DNA of 64,000 nucleotides, taken from the NCBI GenBank assembly GCA_946902875.1, contig OX336351.1:2663761-2727760 (forward strand), given 5' to 3'. Under the pieces are notes generated by a model, which saw nothing but the letters and a program-made list of their open reading frames with translations, was not told where the DNA came from and ran no database searches. Position numbers and translations under genes: made by a program. This DNA is from Nematopogon swammerdamellus (Eukaryota > Arthropoda > Insecta > Lepidoptera > Adelidae). Below are positions 21,500 to 31,710 of the stretch, in pieces (positions within the stretch are counted from its first letter, which is position 1; each line of letters begins with the position of its first letter).

Positions 21500-22015
21500 C
21501 CCACAAGGTGTCTAACGAAGCCCATGGACATTCAATCGTACGCGGGGGTAGCGAATTCTATACCGGCCTGAAAGGTGCATATTCACGCCTCTCTTGAAAG
21601 ATCCGAGAATATACTTGGGGGGAAATATATGGGCAGGGAGAACGTTCCAGAGTTTATCAGTTCTGTGGAGGAAAGACCTGCAGCACCTATTGGTATTGGT
21701 ACGCACCTGCGGTAAGTCCAGCGTGTAGTGATGCAATCCTTGGCCAGTGCGCGTTCTGCGGAAGTTGAAAGGGATCGGCGGAATCGCGTCAAACAGCTCC
21801 TCTGAGTACTACCCATGGAATAATCGATTGAACACACGTAGAGAGCCAACATGCCTACGAAGTTGCAGTGATTCTAGACGGGTTCACCCACTAGTCGCAC
21901 AGCTCGATGCTGGAACAAGTCCAGTGGAGCAAGCTGGTATTTAGCTGAGCCATCCCACAAGTGCGAGCAGTACTCTAACCTAATCTACGATTTATACAAA
22001 AGCAGCATATGGCCC
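21500..22015 (-). mobile_element. Degenerate Jockey/CR1-type LINE C-terminus
   Basis: On the minus strand, in broken frames, one reads EYCSHLWDGSAKYQLAPLD, then HRTDKLWNVLPAHIFPPKY and LGSFKRGVNMHLSGRYRIR, the usual C-terminal order of these LINE RTs. The 3' end (GTTAGACACCTTGTGGGTGG) follows at about 21500. Frameshifts and stops make it non-functional. A paralogous block lies upstream of gene C at 33640-34420. Confidence 0.75.
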
Positions 22016-22294
22016 AGCGTTCAAGTACCGTCGTAACTTATTGAGTACGCTCAGCTTTTTAGGATCCAGCTTTATCTTATCTTTATTTTTATTTTATTTT
22101 ATTTCATCTTAATTTTATCTTTATTTTTTGTGTTTCTGTACATCTGTCATATGTATATTACTTTCCGCCACTAATCGAGCAGTTATCATACCCAAATGCA
22201 TTCTGTTAGAAAATGCTTAAAGGCATTAAGTGTTACCTTTTGCCCGTATTTTAGTTGAGTGCAATAACTTTAAACAATACAGTACAATAGGAGG

Positions 22295-22620
22295 AGCGAG
22301 CCATGCTGGGAATATCGCTGCGTGATATGGTGCGTAACAAGGCAATCCGCCGACGCGCCAAGTCGATATTGGACACCGGGTGCATAAACTCAAGTGGCAT
22401 TGGGCTGGACTCGTCAGCCGAAGAGACGACGACCGTTGGAGTAACCGTGTCTTACCGTGAACAGAAAAATGGAGAGTGGGAAGACTACCCGCCAGGTGGA
22501 ACGACGACGTCGGCGGAAAGCAGTGGTTCCATACCGCTGGAAGCCGGGAGGACTGGAGGAAAAATGCCCAGCAGTGGACGCTTACACGCTCACTGATTGA
22601 CTGCCAACCCTATTTGCATA
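22295..22620 (+). mobile_element. RTE-type LINE ORF end and 3' UTR, degenerate
   Basis: Frames around 22340-22600 give pieces such as KWHWAGLVSRRDDDRW and ENGEWEDYPPGGTTTSA. This corresponds to the usual RTE C-terminus (W-x-GH-x-x-R-x-DDRW, then a Trp/Pro-rich end). GCCCAGCAGTGGACGC at 22567 is the 3' UTR signature. A paralogous copy is at 34640-34985, linked to gene C. Confidence 0.6.
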
Positions 22621-23013
22621 GTTCCATAAAAAAAAAGCGCTGCGGCTGATAGAATTAAGCAGGACACAGCGTTATTTCGACGATCATAATTTTAAAATCC
22701 TCTGGTTATCGGTAATAAAATAAATACTAATTTATTGCCACTTACGTCATGACAGATCGTCTTGTTGGTGAACCAAAATATATATATTTTTATGTAATCC
22801 GTTATGGGTGACGAAGTCAGAGGGGCAAAGAGGGGCAAAAGTACCTTTTTTCTTGCTATACTGTATATGTATAAGGTCTTTCAATAGTAGGTAACTTTAA
22901 ACTAAGGGGTGTATGTATGTATGTGTATCAGATACTGATCACGTTCCCATACCCATTTTTTTTACGATATAAAAAACTTACACATGTTTTTAAGTTTACT
23001 CTGTTGTTATTTA

Positions 23014-25165
23014 TATTCATTTTTAAGTTTCCGGATTAACAGTAGGTAGGTTTACCGACTTACATAAGTCGACGTTTCGCCCGCTACGTCAGGGCTTCTT
23101 CAGGGAAAGCGGGAGTTCCTGGAGCCGACGTCTGATGTCCGTTGTACTAGACAGAAGTTTGACGTCTGGTACAACGGACACCAGACATCGGCTCCAGGAA
23201 CTCCCGCAGTCCCCGAAGAACCCCGTGACGTAGCGGGCGAAACGTTGACTTATGGATCTCGTGGCGTTCTGACCCATTCTCAGGACCCACTGTCAAAAAG
23301 AAAAAAAAATTGTGGCCTTTCGACCCATTTACATTTAATTTTGAGAGGCGTTCTGACCCACTTACCAGAATACACAGATACAGTAAGTGAACTTCCTTTG
23401 TGGCAATTTGCAAATCTCCTATCATTTCTGCTGCCCTGGTACTTTATTTCCCATTCCCAGCTTACCAAGAAGTCTTCGGGTTTCCACTTTAATTACGGTG
23501 ACTGTATTCTGACCATTTGAATACTTTATTGCACAAAAAATAACAAAAGGTGGACTTAAAGCCTAAATGCATATCTGCCAGTCATGCCTGAGATTGTGAG
23601 TAGTGTAGGTGGGTAGTGCGGGAAATTAAATGAGAGAATTTTTTCTTTCAAATAGTATAAAAATCCTTTCCTTACCTATAATAAAATCCAACGTCTGCTT
23701 TCTGTCTGAGTGTCTGAGTGTATGTCTGTCTGTCCGCTTATAACTCGAGAACCACTGAACCGATTTTAATAAAACAAAATTCTACGGATAGCTTGATTCT
23801 TCCCATCAACTATAGGCTACTTATTATCACGCTAAATGGCTTATGAGGTTAGCAGTGAAGTGAAATATGAGAGCGGGCGGAGCGGCGGGCACAGCTTGTA
23901 AACAATAAAACATAAATAATAATAATGACATACAACTAAATACATTTAATAATTACTTATGTTATATTTATGTTTTTCTGAAAATTAAGAATTTGAATTT
24001 TTTGTTGTTTTTTGTTGTTGTGTTGTTTAATCTGATATACACTCCGGAAAAAAAACATAGCACCAAAGATTCGTATATACAATCTTTTGGTAGTGCAGTT
24101 GGGAATGAAAAAGTAAGGCTCTTTAAAATTCCATTGTGCACTACTACTCAGTAGTGCAAACGGGAGGAAATAATTCCAAACGACACTACCGGTTTCGCAG
24201 CTTGTAGTACAGTAGTGCAGATGGGAAAAAAAATTCCAAACAGCACTACCGGTAGTGCAGCTTGGTAGTGCAGAGTGGAAGGAACGGTTTATTTGAACGA
24301 TATATCCAAATAGAAGTATTCTATACTGGTTTTGTATGTTTACTGTGCTGAAAATTCAGCACAGTAAACATACAACACCAGTATATAATACTTCTATTTA
24401 GATACATAGTTCATAATAAACTAAATATTTTTTTAATAAAGTTTAAGTTTTATTATCTCATAGCATAGGTAACTGGTAACTGGCCATTTTCTATTCGATA
24501 TTAAGAAAAATAACTTCATGTCACATTTTGTTCTGAACAATTTGGTCTCATTTTATTTTATATATTATTTATTTTTAACCGACTTCCAAAAAAGGAGGAG
24601 GTTCTCAATTCGTCTGTATGTTTTTTTTTATTTATTTTATTTTTTTTTGTATCTTTTTTACGCGATTTCTCCGTCAATTGAGGGCCGATTTAGAAAATTC
24701 TTTTTTTGTTAGTTAGGTCATACTTCCGAGGTGGTTCCATTTCAATTTTATCGAAATTGGTTCAGTGGTTTTCGAAAAATCAGCATATTACTATGATGTT
24801 CCCCATAGTAACCTTCAGCAAAACTTGTGATGTGGTCGTTTTCGGCAATTTTCAGTTTGATAAATTAGTATGGTGTGTGGTTACCTGGACTTCTTGGTAA
24901 GCTGGGAATGGGAAATAAAGTACCAGGGCAGCAGAAATGATAGGAGGTTTGCAAATTGCCACAAAGGAAGTTCACTTACTGTAGGTATCTGTGTATTCTG
25001 GTAAGTGGGTCAGAACGCCTCTCAAAATTAAATGTAAATGGGTCGAAAGGCCACAATTTTTTTTTTCTTTTTGAGAGTGGGTCCTGAGAATGGGTCAGAA
25101 CGTCACGAGATCGACTTATGTAAGTCTTCAAACCTACTGTTAGTCCGGAAACTTAAAAATGAATA
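23014..25165. repeat. Nested long inverted repeat
   Basis: ATATTCATTTTTAAGTTTCC at 23014 is inverted at 25146-25165. The arms continue through CAGAATACACAGATAC and TTGCAAATCTCCTATC to CCCAGCTTACCAAGAAGT (ending 23473; facing 24889). The left arm contains an additional 180-bp palindrome at 23069-23248 (CGTTTCGCCCGCTACGTCA near one end, inverted at the other). The 1.4-kb centre holds a Helitron-like start (23675-23830) and the 24.3-kb hairpin. Confidence 0.75.
24303..24404. repeat. Hairpin: 50-bp arms, 2-base loop
   Basis: The left arm (24303-24352) pairs with the right arm (24355-24404) with three mismatches in 50. The centre is TTTACTGTGCTGAA, AA, TTCAGCACAGTAAA. Upstream, CACTACCGGT and TAGTGCAG words repeat several times. 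It has the size and pairing of a small-RNA hairpin but also of a tiny MITE. Confidence 0.7.
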
Positions 25166-25182
25166 TATAAAACCAATTTGTT

Positions 25183-25920
25183 TTATGTAAACCAGCATGG
25201 GTGGCTGTGCCGAGAGACCAATGGTCTCTCGGCACAGAGACCACTCGCCGGAAGACAGTTCCACACTCTAGCGGTGCGACAAAGAAACGATTTAGAGAAC
25301 CGATGGGTTCTCAAAAGCCCAATGTCAACAACAAAAGGGTGCTGAGTCTCTCTGCGACGAGTCATGCGGAGATAGGACGGGTGGCAAGGAATAAGGGATG
25401 CTAGTTCCACAGAGCAGCGTCCGTGATAGTATCTGTAAAACAGACTAAGCGAACCCACAAATCGTCTGTGACTCAGAGACTCCAGACCATCTGTGAGTTT
25501 CGGGTCACCAACGAGACGGATGGCTCGGCGCTGTATCAAGTCCAAGGACGCAAGCAGATAATGCGGACTACCCTCCCAGATGTGACTACAGTACTCCATC
25601 ACCGGCCTAATCTGTGTTTTGTACAACAGGAATAGTTGTGCCGGTGAGAAGCGCCGCCGATTGCTGAAAAGTGTTCTCAATTTTCTGGGTGCAGTTTTGG
25701 CCGATTCGATTAGTTGCCGGAAACCCACGTCTTTGGATATAGTGGTGCCCGTCCAGTGGTGCTGGTCCAGGTGCTCCGAGACAGATACGACGCTACCTTG
25801 GAAACTAGCTTGGAAAGGAAAAGCATCGACCTCCGCGCCGCCATCGTCACCGTACCGCCGCGCTGAGCGCTGCCACCGACGGGCCATAGAAAAGGTAGAA
25901 AGACGCGCACTTGACGTATT
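25183..25920 (-). mobile_element. Jockey/CR1-type LINE RT C-terminal fragment
   Basis: An open minus-strand frame of 234 codons carries the post-RT region: RKLRTLFSNRRRF, LYKTQIRPVMEYCSHIWEG, QRRAIRLVGD, FLCRTARVWNCLPASGL. The RT core (YADD) is absent, so it is 5'-truncated. A 15-bp perfect hairpin (TGTGCCGAGAGACCA and its complement, 25207-25237) breaks the expected C-terminus. The 234-residue frame belongs to the element, not to a host gene. Confidence 0.8.
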
Positions 25921-26089
25921 AATTAATGTATAAAGTGACCGATATCGGCCGCTCCGTAGGTGAAGGGTTTATAGAATGAGTAGGTTTTTTATATCGTAAA
26001 AATAATCTCAAAAAAAGATCAGTATCTGATACACATACACCCCTTAGCGTAAAGTTACCTACTAACCAAATGAAGGACCTTATATCTAA

Positions 26090-26454
26090 TTTGAACCACC
26101 TAGCAAGAGGCAAGGAAGGGATTTTTTTATGGAAACTCACACGGTTGGCTACATCAGTCACAACATCGGCGATACCTTGATGAACTAGGTACTATGTCGT
26201 TTTACGCCGATTTCGAACGATGAAGCAGTTGGTGTAGATAAGCACGTAATATTTTGGCTTCGTTTGGTTTGTTTTACAGGTATTATCATAGGTTCTGCTC
26301 TGAGGAACTAGCGCCCCATATTCCCTGCCACACATATATCCTCGTATCACTCATCGCAGAGAAACTCTGCACCCTTTTGTATTGTATTGTATTGTTTATT
26401 GATCATTCGTATGACAGTTAGACTGCATTCGAACTTGTCACAATTTGTAATTTT
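26090..26454. other. Repeat debris, no gene
   Basis: TATGGAAACTCACACGGTTG (26129) is the 3' end of an inverted composite-head SINE. GAGGAACTAGCGCCCCATAT (26301) and a TATTG pentamer tract (26380-26400) look like a LINE 3' end. Nothing coding is seen. Confidence 0.4.
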
Positions 26455-26710
26455 TTTTACGGGAACTAACACGGTTGGCTACATCACCTACAATACCGGG
26501 TGAACTTAGTTAGTTAGGGTGCCATGTTAGTACTTCCCTTCATTTCATGTCGACTACACTGAACTGGACGGAAAACACGAACTATTTACATAGCCGTTTC
26601 GACCGACGTTTCATTCAGTGCGGTGGTACCAACCCGGGCTGGATAAACCTTACCACCGAATAAGGTAAGAAGGGAAGGGACCTACAGTTTTACGTGGAAT
26701 CCGAACGGGA
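26455..26710 (-). mobile_element. tRNA/5S-headed SINE, inverted, head lost
   Basis: It starts with the complement of the A tail and CGTGTTAGTTCCC, runs through the shared body (CACTGAATGAAACGTCGGTC on the minus strand) and breaks at ATTCCACGTAAAACTGTAGG. The 5S-like segment is missing. Confidence 0.7.
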
Positions 26711-26724
26711 TGGAATACGTACCT

Positions 26725-27126
26725 AGTTACTTATGTGTCGACATAAGTAAGAACGTGCCAACAAATATTTACTTCTCTCTGACAATCTGACAATCTAAGA
26801 TAGTGCAGGCGATGTCAATGTATGTGTAAACGCATCGCCTTGCAGGGAACTGGCCATTAGTGACTGTGCATTATAGGATAATTACAACTATATTTTCAAA
26901 CGGTAGTTTAGTAACACAAAATGAAAACGAAAACAACCGTCTATATGACAACCGTGTAGGTTAGTTTAGACGGAAGAGACTATACTAGAATACTATTTTA
27001 AAAATTGTGATTAAATTGTTTATGTATATGTTATATTATATTTTATATCATGTGTTATTAAAGAAAATTTTGATTTTGATTTCACTTGATAATAATGTGT
27101 ACATACCATATTCCATCAATTATATT
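26725..27126. repeat. Displaced 3' flank of gene C, interrupted by an insertion
   Basis: GAACGTGCCAACAAATATTTACTT (in part, ending 26776) and GTGTACATACCATATTCCAT (27096) are adjacent in the flanks of A and B. Here they are separated by about 310 bp (26777-27086) ending in a TTTTGATTTTGATTT tail, a LINE-like 3' end with ACTT on both sides. This marks the original 3' flank of gene C, now 4.5 kb from its coding end. Confidence 0.6.
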
Positions 27127-27211
27127 TCCAATAGGGACGGGTCGATGTTCAAAAGGAATAAAACAAGCTGTGTGTGAGTTATTAACGAATTTATTTTTTT
27201 GTTTGAAAGGC

Positions 27212-27563
27212 TCATATATGCCATTTATGTGTGGAATATGACATCATTGAAATGTCCGCCGCGGCTTCTCGCGGTGGCACGGAAAAATAAAAAAAAATAC
27301 GGACCAATGACGCCACCGGCCCAAAATTCACACTAAACAGTAACTTTTTGTGGATGCATTGCCACTTAGTGCACCTCGTGTAAGTTGGCCTCGTCCCATA
27401 TTTGCTTGTTAACATAGCCATTCGTCCAAAAATGTGCCTCGTCGCTAAAAATGATTTTTCGGCAAAAATTGGGGTCCTCTTCCAAACGCTCCGAACTTCG
27501 AGCTCCGAAGCCCAGGCAGCGAACAAACGGCGTTGTATATGTCATTAGGTTTGAGCAGCTCAA
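27212..27563 (-). pseudogene. Tc1/mariner-like transposase fragment, frameshifted
   Basis: Minus-strand frame 27563-27366 reads EEDPNFCRKIIFSDEAHFW followed by TNGYVNKQIWDEAN. This is the region around the second catalytic Asp of a mariner-class DDE transposase widespread in insects (FSDEAHF). A frame change then leads to FGPVASLVRIFF (27526-27212), comparable to the GGVIGPYFF segment. The N-terminal helix-turn-helix and the third acidic residue are not found. It is decayed. Confidence 0.7.
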
Positions 27564-27657
27564 TCGTGTAACTTGACATGATGATTTGGCATCAGTTACT
27601 GACTAATGAACAACTGCTAATGGTCTGCTGCTCTCGGGGCCCAACATTTTAAGAAGA

Positions 27658-27932
27658 GCATACGAGTCGTATAGTTCCAGAACCCGCCAAATCCATTTCT
27701 CTAAAAAAAGTTGTTATAAACTGTTTCTAATAAAGTATTAAATTTGTCACTTATCTGTAAAGATATTATGTTCCTAAGATAGTCCAATCCAGAGTGAATC
27801 GCAAAGAAAAATTAACATTCTTTCCAGCTCCCTTGCAGTTTGTATGGGCGGCTAATTTATCGAGCTCTAGTTTTTTCGTCTTACTGTAAAATCGTCCGAA
27901 ACGGAGTTGGCGGGTACTATACGACTCATATA
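27658..27932. mobile_element. Possible short MITE
   Basis: GAGTCGTATAGTTCCAGAACCC (part) at 27664 faces GGGTACTATACGACTC at 27912, giving imperfect inverted ends of about 25 bp around an AT-rich, non-coding centre. Target duplication is not clear. Confidence 0.35.
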
Positions 27933-27944
27933 TTCTACCCTGTG

Positions 27945-28165
27945 TTGCTCCTTTGAGTTTTTAGCCTTCGCCGTGGAAACCCTTGGCGTGTGGTCGCCGA
28001 CTCAAAATGCTTTTCTGATCAGCTCGGAAAGTTGTTAATAGAAAAGTCGGGCGACCGCCGCGCCAAATCTTTTTTTCTCCAGCGAATAGGGCTGGAGATT
28101 CAAAGGGGCAACGCGGCTAGTGTTTTGGGTGCGGTGGGGGAGTCGGCGGAGATGGATTATTTTTT
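27945..28165 (+). mobile_element. RTE-like LINE C-terminal fragment
   Basis: FAVETLGVWSP (near 27965, one frame) and SFFLQRIGLEIQRGNAASVL (near 28072, another frame) match the conserved C-terminal wording of a LINE family also seen on the minus strand at 51306-51745 (FAVETLGPWSSEA, IQRRNAASAL). It is frameshifted and truncated. Confidence 0.6.
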
Positions 28166-29051
28166 TTTATTTAATAGGTGTTAATTTTAGTTTTTTTTTT
28201 CATTGTTATTGTTATTTAATAAGCTAATATCATATGTTGTTAGTAAATAAGCTAATATCGAATGATATAAATGCTCATAATGATAAGCTCCACTGTGCTG
28301 GGGTTTTCTGTGACCTCAGCAAAGCATTTGACTGCGTAGACCATGAAATTTTGCTATACAAGTTAGAATTGTATGGTCTACGGGGAATACAACAACAGTT
28401 TTTTAAATCATATCTGGAAAAAAGAAAGCAGTATATAGAACTACAGGTAGTAAACGAAAATAAAAGAGCAATAGTTAAAGTTCATTCAGACAGTGCCTAT
28501 ATTAAATGTGGAGTCCACCAAGGATCTGTGCTGGGCCCACTGCTTTTTTTATTTTTGTAAATGATCTGATTGATAATATAAGCACAGGAAAAGTATTTCT
28601 TTTTGCTGACGATACAAGCTCTATAATAGAGTCTAAAAATAAACAAGAATTAGCAAAGCAAATTAAAAATAATGTAAACGAGCTGGAACAATGGTTTAGT
28701 AGCAACAAATTAGCACTTAACAAAACAAAGACATGTTTTATGATATTCTCGAAGAGCTTAAATTATGACAAACAAAGTATAACGGATGAAATTAAAGACT
28801 TACAATCGGTAAACAGTATACAATTTTTAGGAATAAATATTGACGAAACACTAAGCTGGCAATTTCACATAGAGCAATTGCTAAATAAAATAGCAAGCGG
28901 CTGTTATGTACTAAAAACATTAAAACCTACACTTACACAACATTAAATCTAAACTTAGGTATGGCATCGAAGTATGGGGAAGTAGTGTAGACATACAAAA
29001 AGTGTTAAAAATACAGAAAAAAGCTATTAGGATAATAACAGGTGCAAAATT

Positions 29052-30605
29052 GGACGTAGATACACCAAAATGTACCAATCCACAATCAACTAGTTTTGAG
29101 ATAATTGAGTTTAAAGTTTGATTGTGTACTATTCATCCTTAGTAGCTCTTTTCAGTAACTATTTTATACAATAATTTAGAATAAATTTTAATCTATATTT
29201 TGACCCTGAAAAATGGGCTAAAACAAAATCAATTCAAGTAGTTTTTCATGAAAAACTTCAGTTGGTACGTTTTTGCATAATTGGGGGTTTCTAATAAAAT
29301 AATTACACCAAAATATACCAGCAAAGCTTTAGTATTATAGAAAGAAAAGATAGAAAAAAATACTTTAAACTAGTAATACAATCAGTAGCTTATTATTACA
29401 CATTACACAATCATGATAAACAAAAATCTGTCAAGTGCGAGTTTTACTCGCGCACGGAGGTTTCCGTATCTATCCGCTATCAATAATATCCGCCTATCTT
29501 TTGTCTTTCAACAATGCAATGTATAAAAGCCTGTGGCGCCATCTATTATTCAGTAGCGTGTCTAATCGAATTTGCTATGTTATAAAGTTCTCTTCAAAGT
29601 TCTTTCTCATGAAAATAATATACGGACACTCCTTTTGACATTTGAAATGTCTTTTCGATCGCTTTAGTATAGTCCCCCATTTCCAGCGAGAGTGCGAATT
29701 GGCCCTGGTGTCGTGAGTTTTGGGGTTACGGAAATATTTAGGGTGTCAAATGACGCGTATCGACGAGAGTAGCTCTCGTCGATACGCGTCATTTGACGAT
29801 TGAGAAAAAAAAACCGTTTAAAAAGATTAAACAAGTTTGAGAGTTTTTGAGAAAATCGCAAAAAAACGCTTAAAATAGCCGTTTTTAGGGGGCTTAAAAA
29901 GGGCACTTTTAAACATATTTCTAAATATATATTTCAAACTTTTATATTTTTATATTGTAGACTGAATCAATATCTGATTATGTTTTTTTTTTTATTGTTT
30001 GAAAAAAACTGAAAAATTTGGGAGTTATGATTTTTTTTTATTTTCCGTTATGCGAGTTACGAGTCGTCATTATCTTGCAGTGTGAGTAGTTAAAATGGTT
30101 TTCGTATATGTCCAACATACATTATATGTTTTCGCAAAATTAATAATCGTTGCTTGTCAATTTTTTTGTTTTTTGCGAAAACGACCAAGCCACGTGGTGT
30201 TATGTTTTGGAAAAATAAATAATTACTCCACTTCATAATATTTTATAATAAGCAAAAACGTTCCAAGCCTCTTGAGACATTTTCGCATAATATGTTAGAT
30301 TGTTTTCATGATTATTTTATCCATCGCAAAAATATTCCAAGCTGCTTGGATCCTTTTGGTAAATTTCCTTCTGGTCAATTCCCATACTTAAGGTTTTTTT
30401 CAAACTGCTTGGTACATTTTGGCAATGTATTTATATAGATTTTTTTAAATTCACCAGACCAACCCACATACTATCTCGCGCAGCGTTCCTAAATTAGGGT
30501 AGTACATTTTTGCAAAACGAAATATTGGTCTTTAGATACAATTTGGTATATTTAACTCATTTTTGACGAAATTGTGGGTTGGTACATTTTGGTGTATCTA
30601 CGTCC
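29052..30605. mobile_element. 1554-bp MITE with 34-bp TIRs and AATT target duplication
   Basis: The left TIR GGACGTAGATACACCAAAAT (29052) is inverted at 30571-30605. AATT flanks both ends (29048-29051 and 30606-30609). Removing the element and one AATT restores the LINE reading ITGAKFRDTCRPLF. Subterminal copies of TTGGTACATTTTGG and relatives occur at 30400-30600 and in inverse near 29270-29330. A perfect 24-bp-arm hairpin lies at 29746-29796. No transposase is encoded. Confidence 0.85.
29746..29796. repeat. Perfect 24-bp hairpin with 3-base loop
   Basis: TCAAATGACGCGTATCGACG(AGAG), loop TAG, then the exact complement. It sits about 700 bp inside the MITE. Adjacent sequence has no similar structure. 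Confidence 0.9.
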
Positions 30606-31710
30606 AATTTAGAGATACGTGTAGACCATTATTTGTAAATTAAAAGATACTAACAGTAATATCACTCTATATTTTCATGACATTGTGTAACATATTTAAA
30701 AATAAAAGTAAGTTTAAAACAGTTAATAATAAGGGGCATAACCGTAGAAACAAGGATGACATTGCGGGTGATAATAACCCAAAATGTCAGTTGTTCTACA
30801 AAAGCGAGAAATTCATGGGAGTTAAAATGTACAATAATCTAAATAGGGAACTGACACAGGTTGGTAGCTTCGGGGTCTTTCATTAAGAAGTTACCTTGCT
30901 TCGAGGCCTTTTTATAGTATTGATGAATATTTTGATAATAAGATTTTTAGTTTTGACCAAATAAGTACAAAAACACGTAGTCAGCAGTCTATTTAGCATA
31001 TTTCTAGTCTTAGTTTTAATTTAATTTAATTTTTTATAAATATTTTATTTTATTTTATTGTAATGATTGTAAATTTTAATTGTAATTATCTATTAATAGT
31101 TTTTTTTTTATTAATTTCATAATTTCAAAGTATATTTTGATTTTGATAAATTTAATTAACTTACGAGATGATATGTGATATGTGTATACATAATTATTTT
31201 TTTTTATTCCTTTTTTCTGATTTTATATATTGTGTGATTTTATAACTCTGACTTGCCCATTTCATTTTTAATTTTATTTTGAATCTTTATGACTAATGAA
31301 TGATGTATTTAAAATAATGTTTATTGTAACCTTTATTCACATGTTTAATATGCTATCTTTGTGTGGCCAAAAGTTAAATAAAGAATTTGAATTTTTAATT
31401 TGAATTTACTAATAGGTGAAATTGTATATTTTCGATTAATACGTGTGGTAATGACAAAAGGTAATCCTTTGGTAAAAAAAAAAAATAATGAACAACTGAT
31501 TTGACAGTTGCCGCCAAAAGAACATGGCCGCTACAACCTGTCAACATCGACCCGTCCCTATTGGATAACCCTACATAATAGAATAGATTAGAATAGAACA
31601 GAATACTAGAAATAACAACAAGTACCACAGTTTTATAATATATTCTTTTATTTTATTATCTGTCAAAAATTTTGATTAAAGAATAAATAAGAACACATTA
31701 TTTACAATCG

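Larger units (their letters stand above)
22873..26081. mobile_element. 3.2-kb inverted-repeat element of the AAGGTC family, nested
   Basis: The left end AAGGTCTTTCAATAGTAGGT...CTAAGGGGTGTATG (22873-22979) is inverted at 25978-26081 (CATACACCCCTTAGCG...TGAAGGACCTT). The ends match the 9015-9436 MITE. Inside lie a second inverted repeat, a palindrome, a hairpin and a LINE fragment, so the element has been a target for later insertions. No transposase of its own is recognised. Confidence 0.75.
28200..31405 (+). mobile_element. Jockey-type LINE, frameshifted and split by a MITE
   Basis: RT pieces: FCDLSKAFDCVDHEIL (28303), VHQGSVLGPLLF (28516) with a frame change, then FVNDLIDN and the catalytic FADDTS (28600), NKLALNKTKT and FLGINIDETLSW (28829). 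After IKKAIRIITGAK-type sequence at 29020-29047 the ORF is interrupted by a 1.55-kb MITE. It resumes at 30606 with FRDTCRPLF, and ends in a T-rich 3' UTR with AATTTGAATTT repeats near 31400. The 5' part is missing. No RNase H is seen, in line with Jockey. Confidence 0.8.
27127..31565. mobile_element. 4.4-kb composite bounded by perfect 23-bp inverted repeats
   Basis: TCCAATAGGGACGGGTCGAT (27127, arm to 27149) is repeated in exact inversion at 31543-31565. It splits the 3' flank of gene C, which continues at 31605 (ACTAGAAATAAC). Inside are a mariner-like transposase fragment next to the left end, an RTE piece, a Jockey-type LINE and a MITE nested in that LINE. A plausible history is a Tc1/mariner-class element enlarged by later insertions. 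The target-site duplication is not resolved. Confidence 0.65.

Noticed and set aside
22303..22596. 97-codon ORF, and its relative at 34654-34920, as conserved small genes
   Set aside because: Similarity between them follows from segmental duplication of an RTE LINE end; the RTE C-terminal signature appears in shifted frames.
24303..24404. Annotating the hairpin as a microRNA
   Set aside because: Two-base loop and near-complete pairing are unlike most miRNA precursors, and no expression evidence is available; kept only as a finding.
25183..25887. 234-codon ORF as a host gene
   Set aside because: Its core is the C-terminal region of a LINE reverse transcriptase; it has no independent start context.
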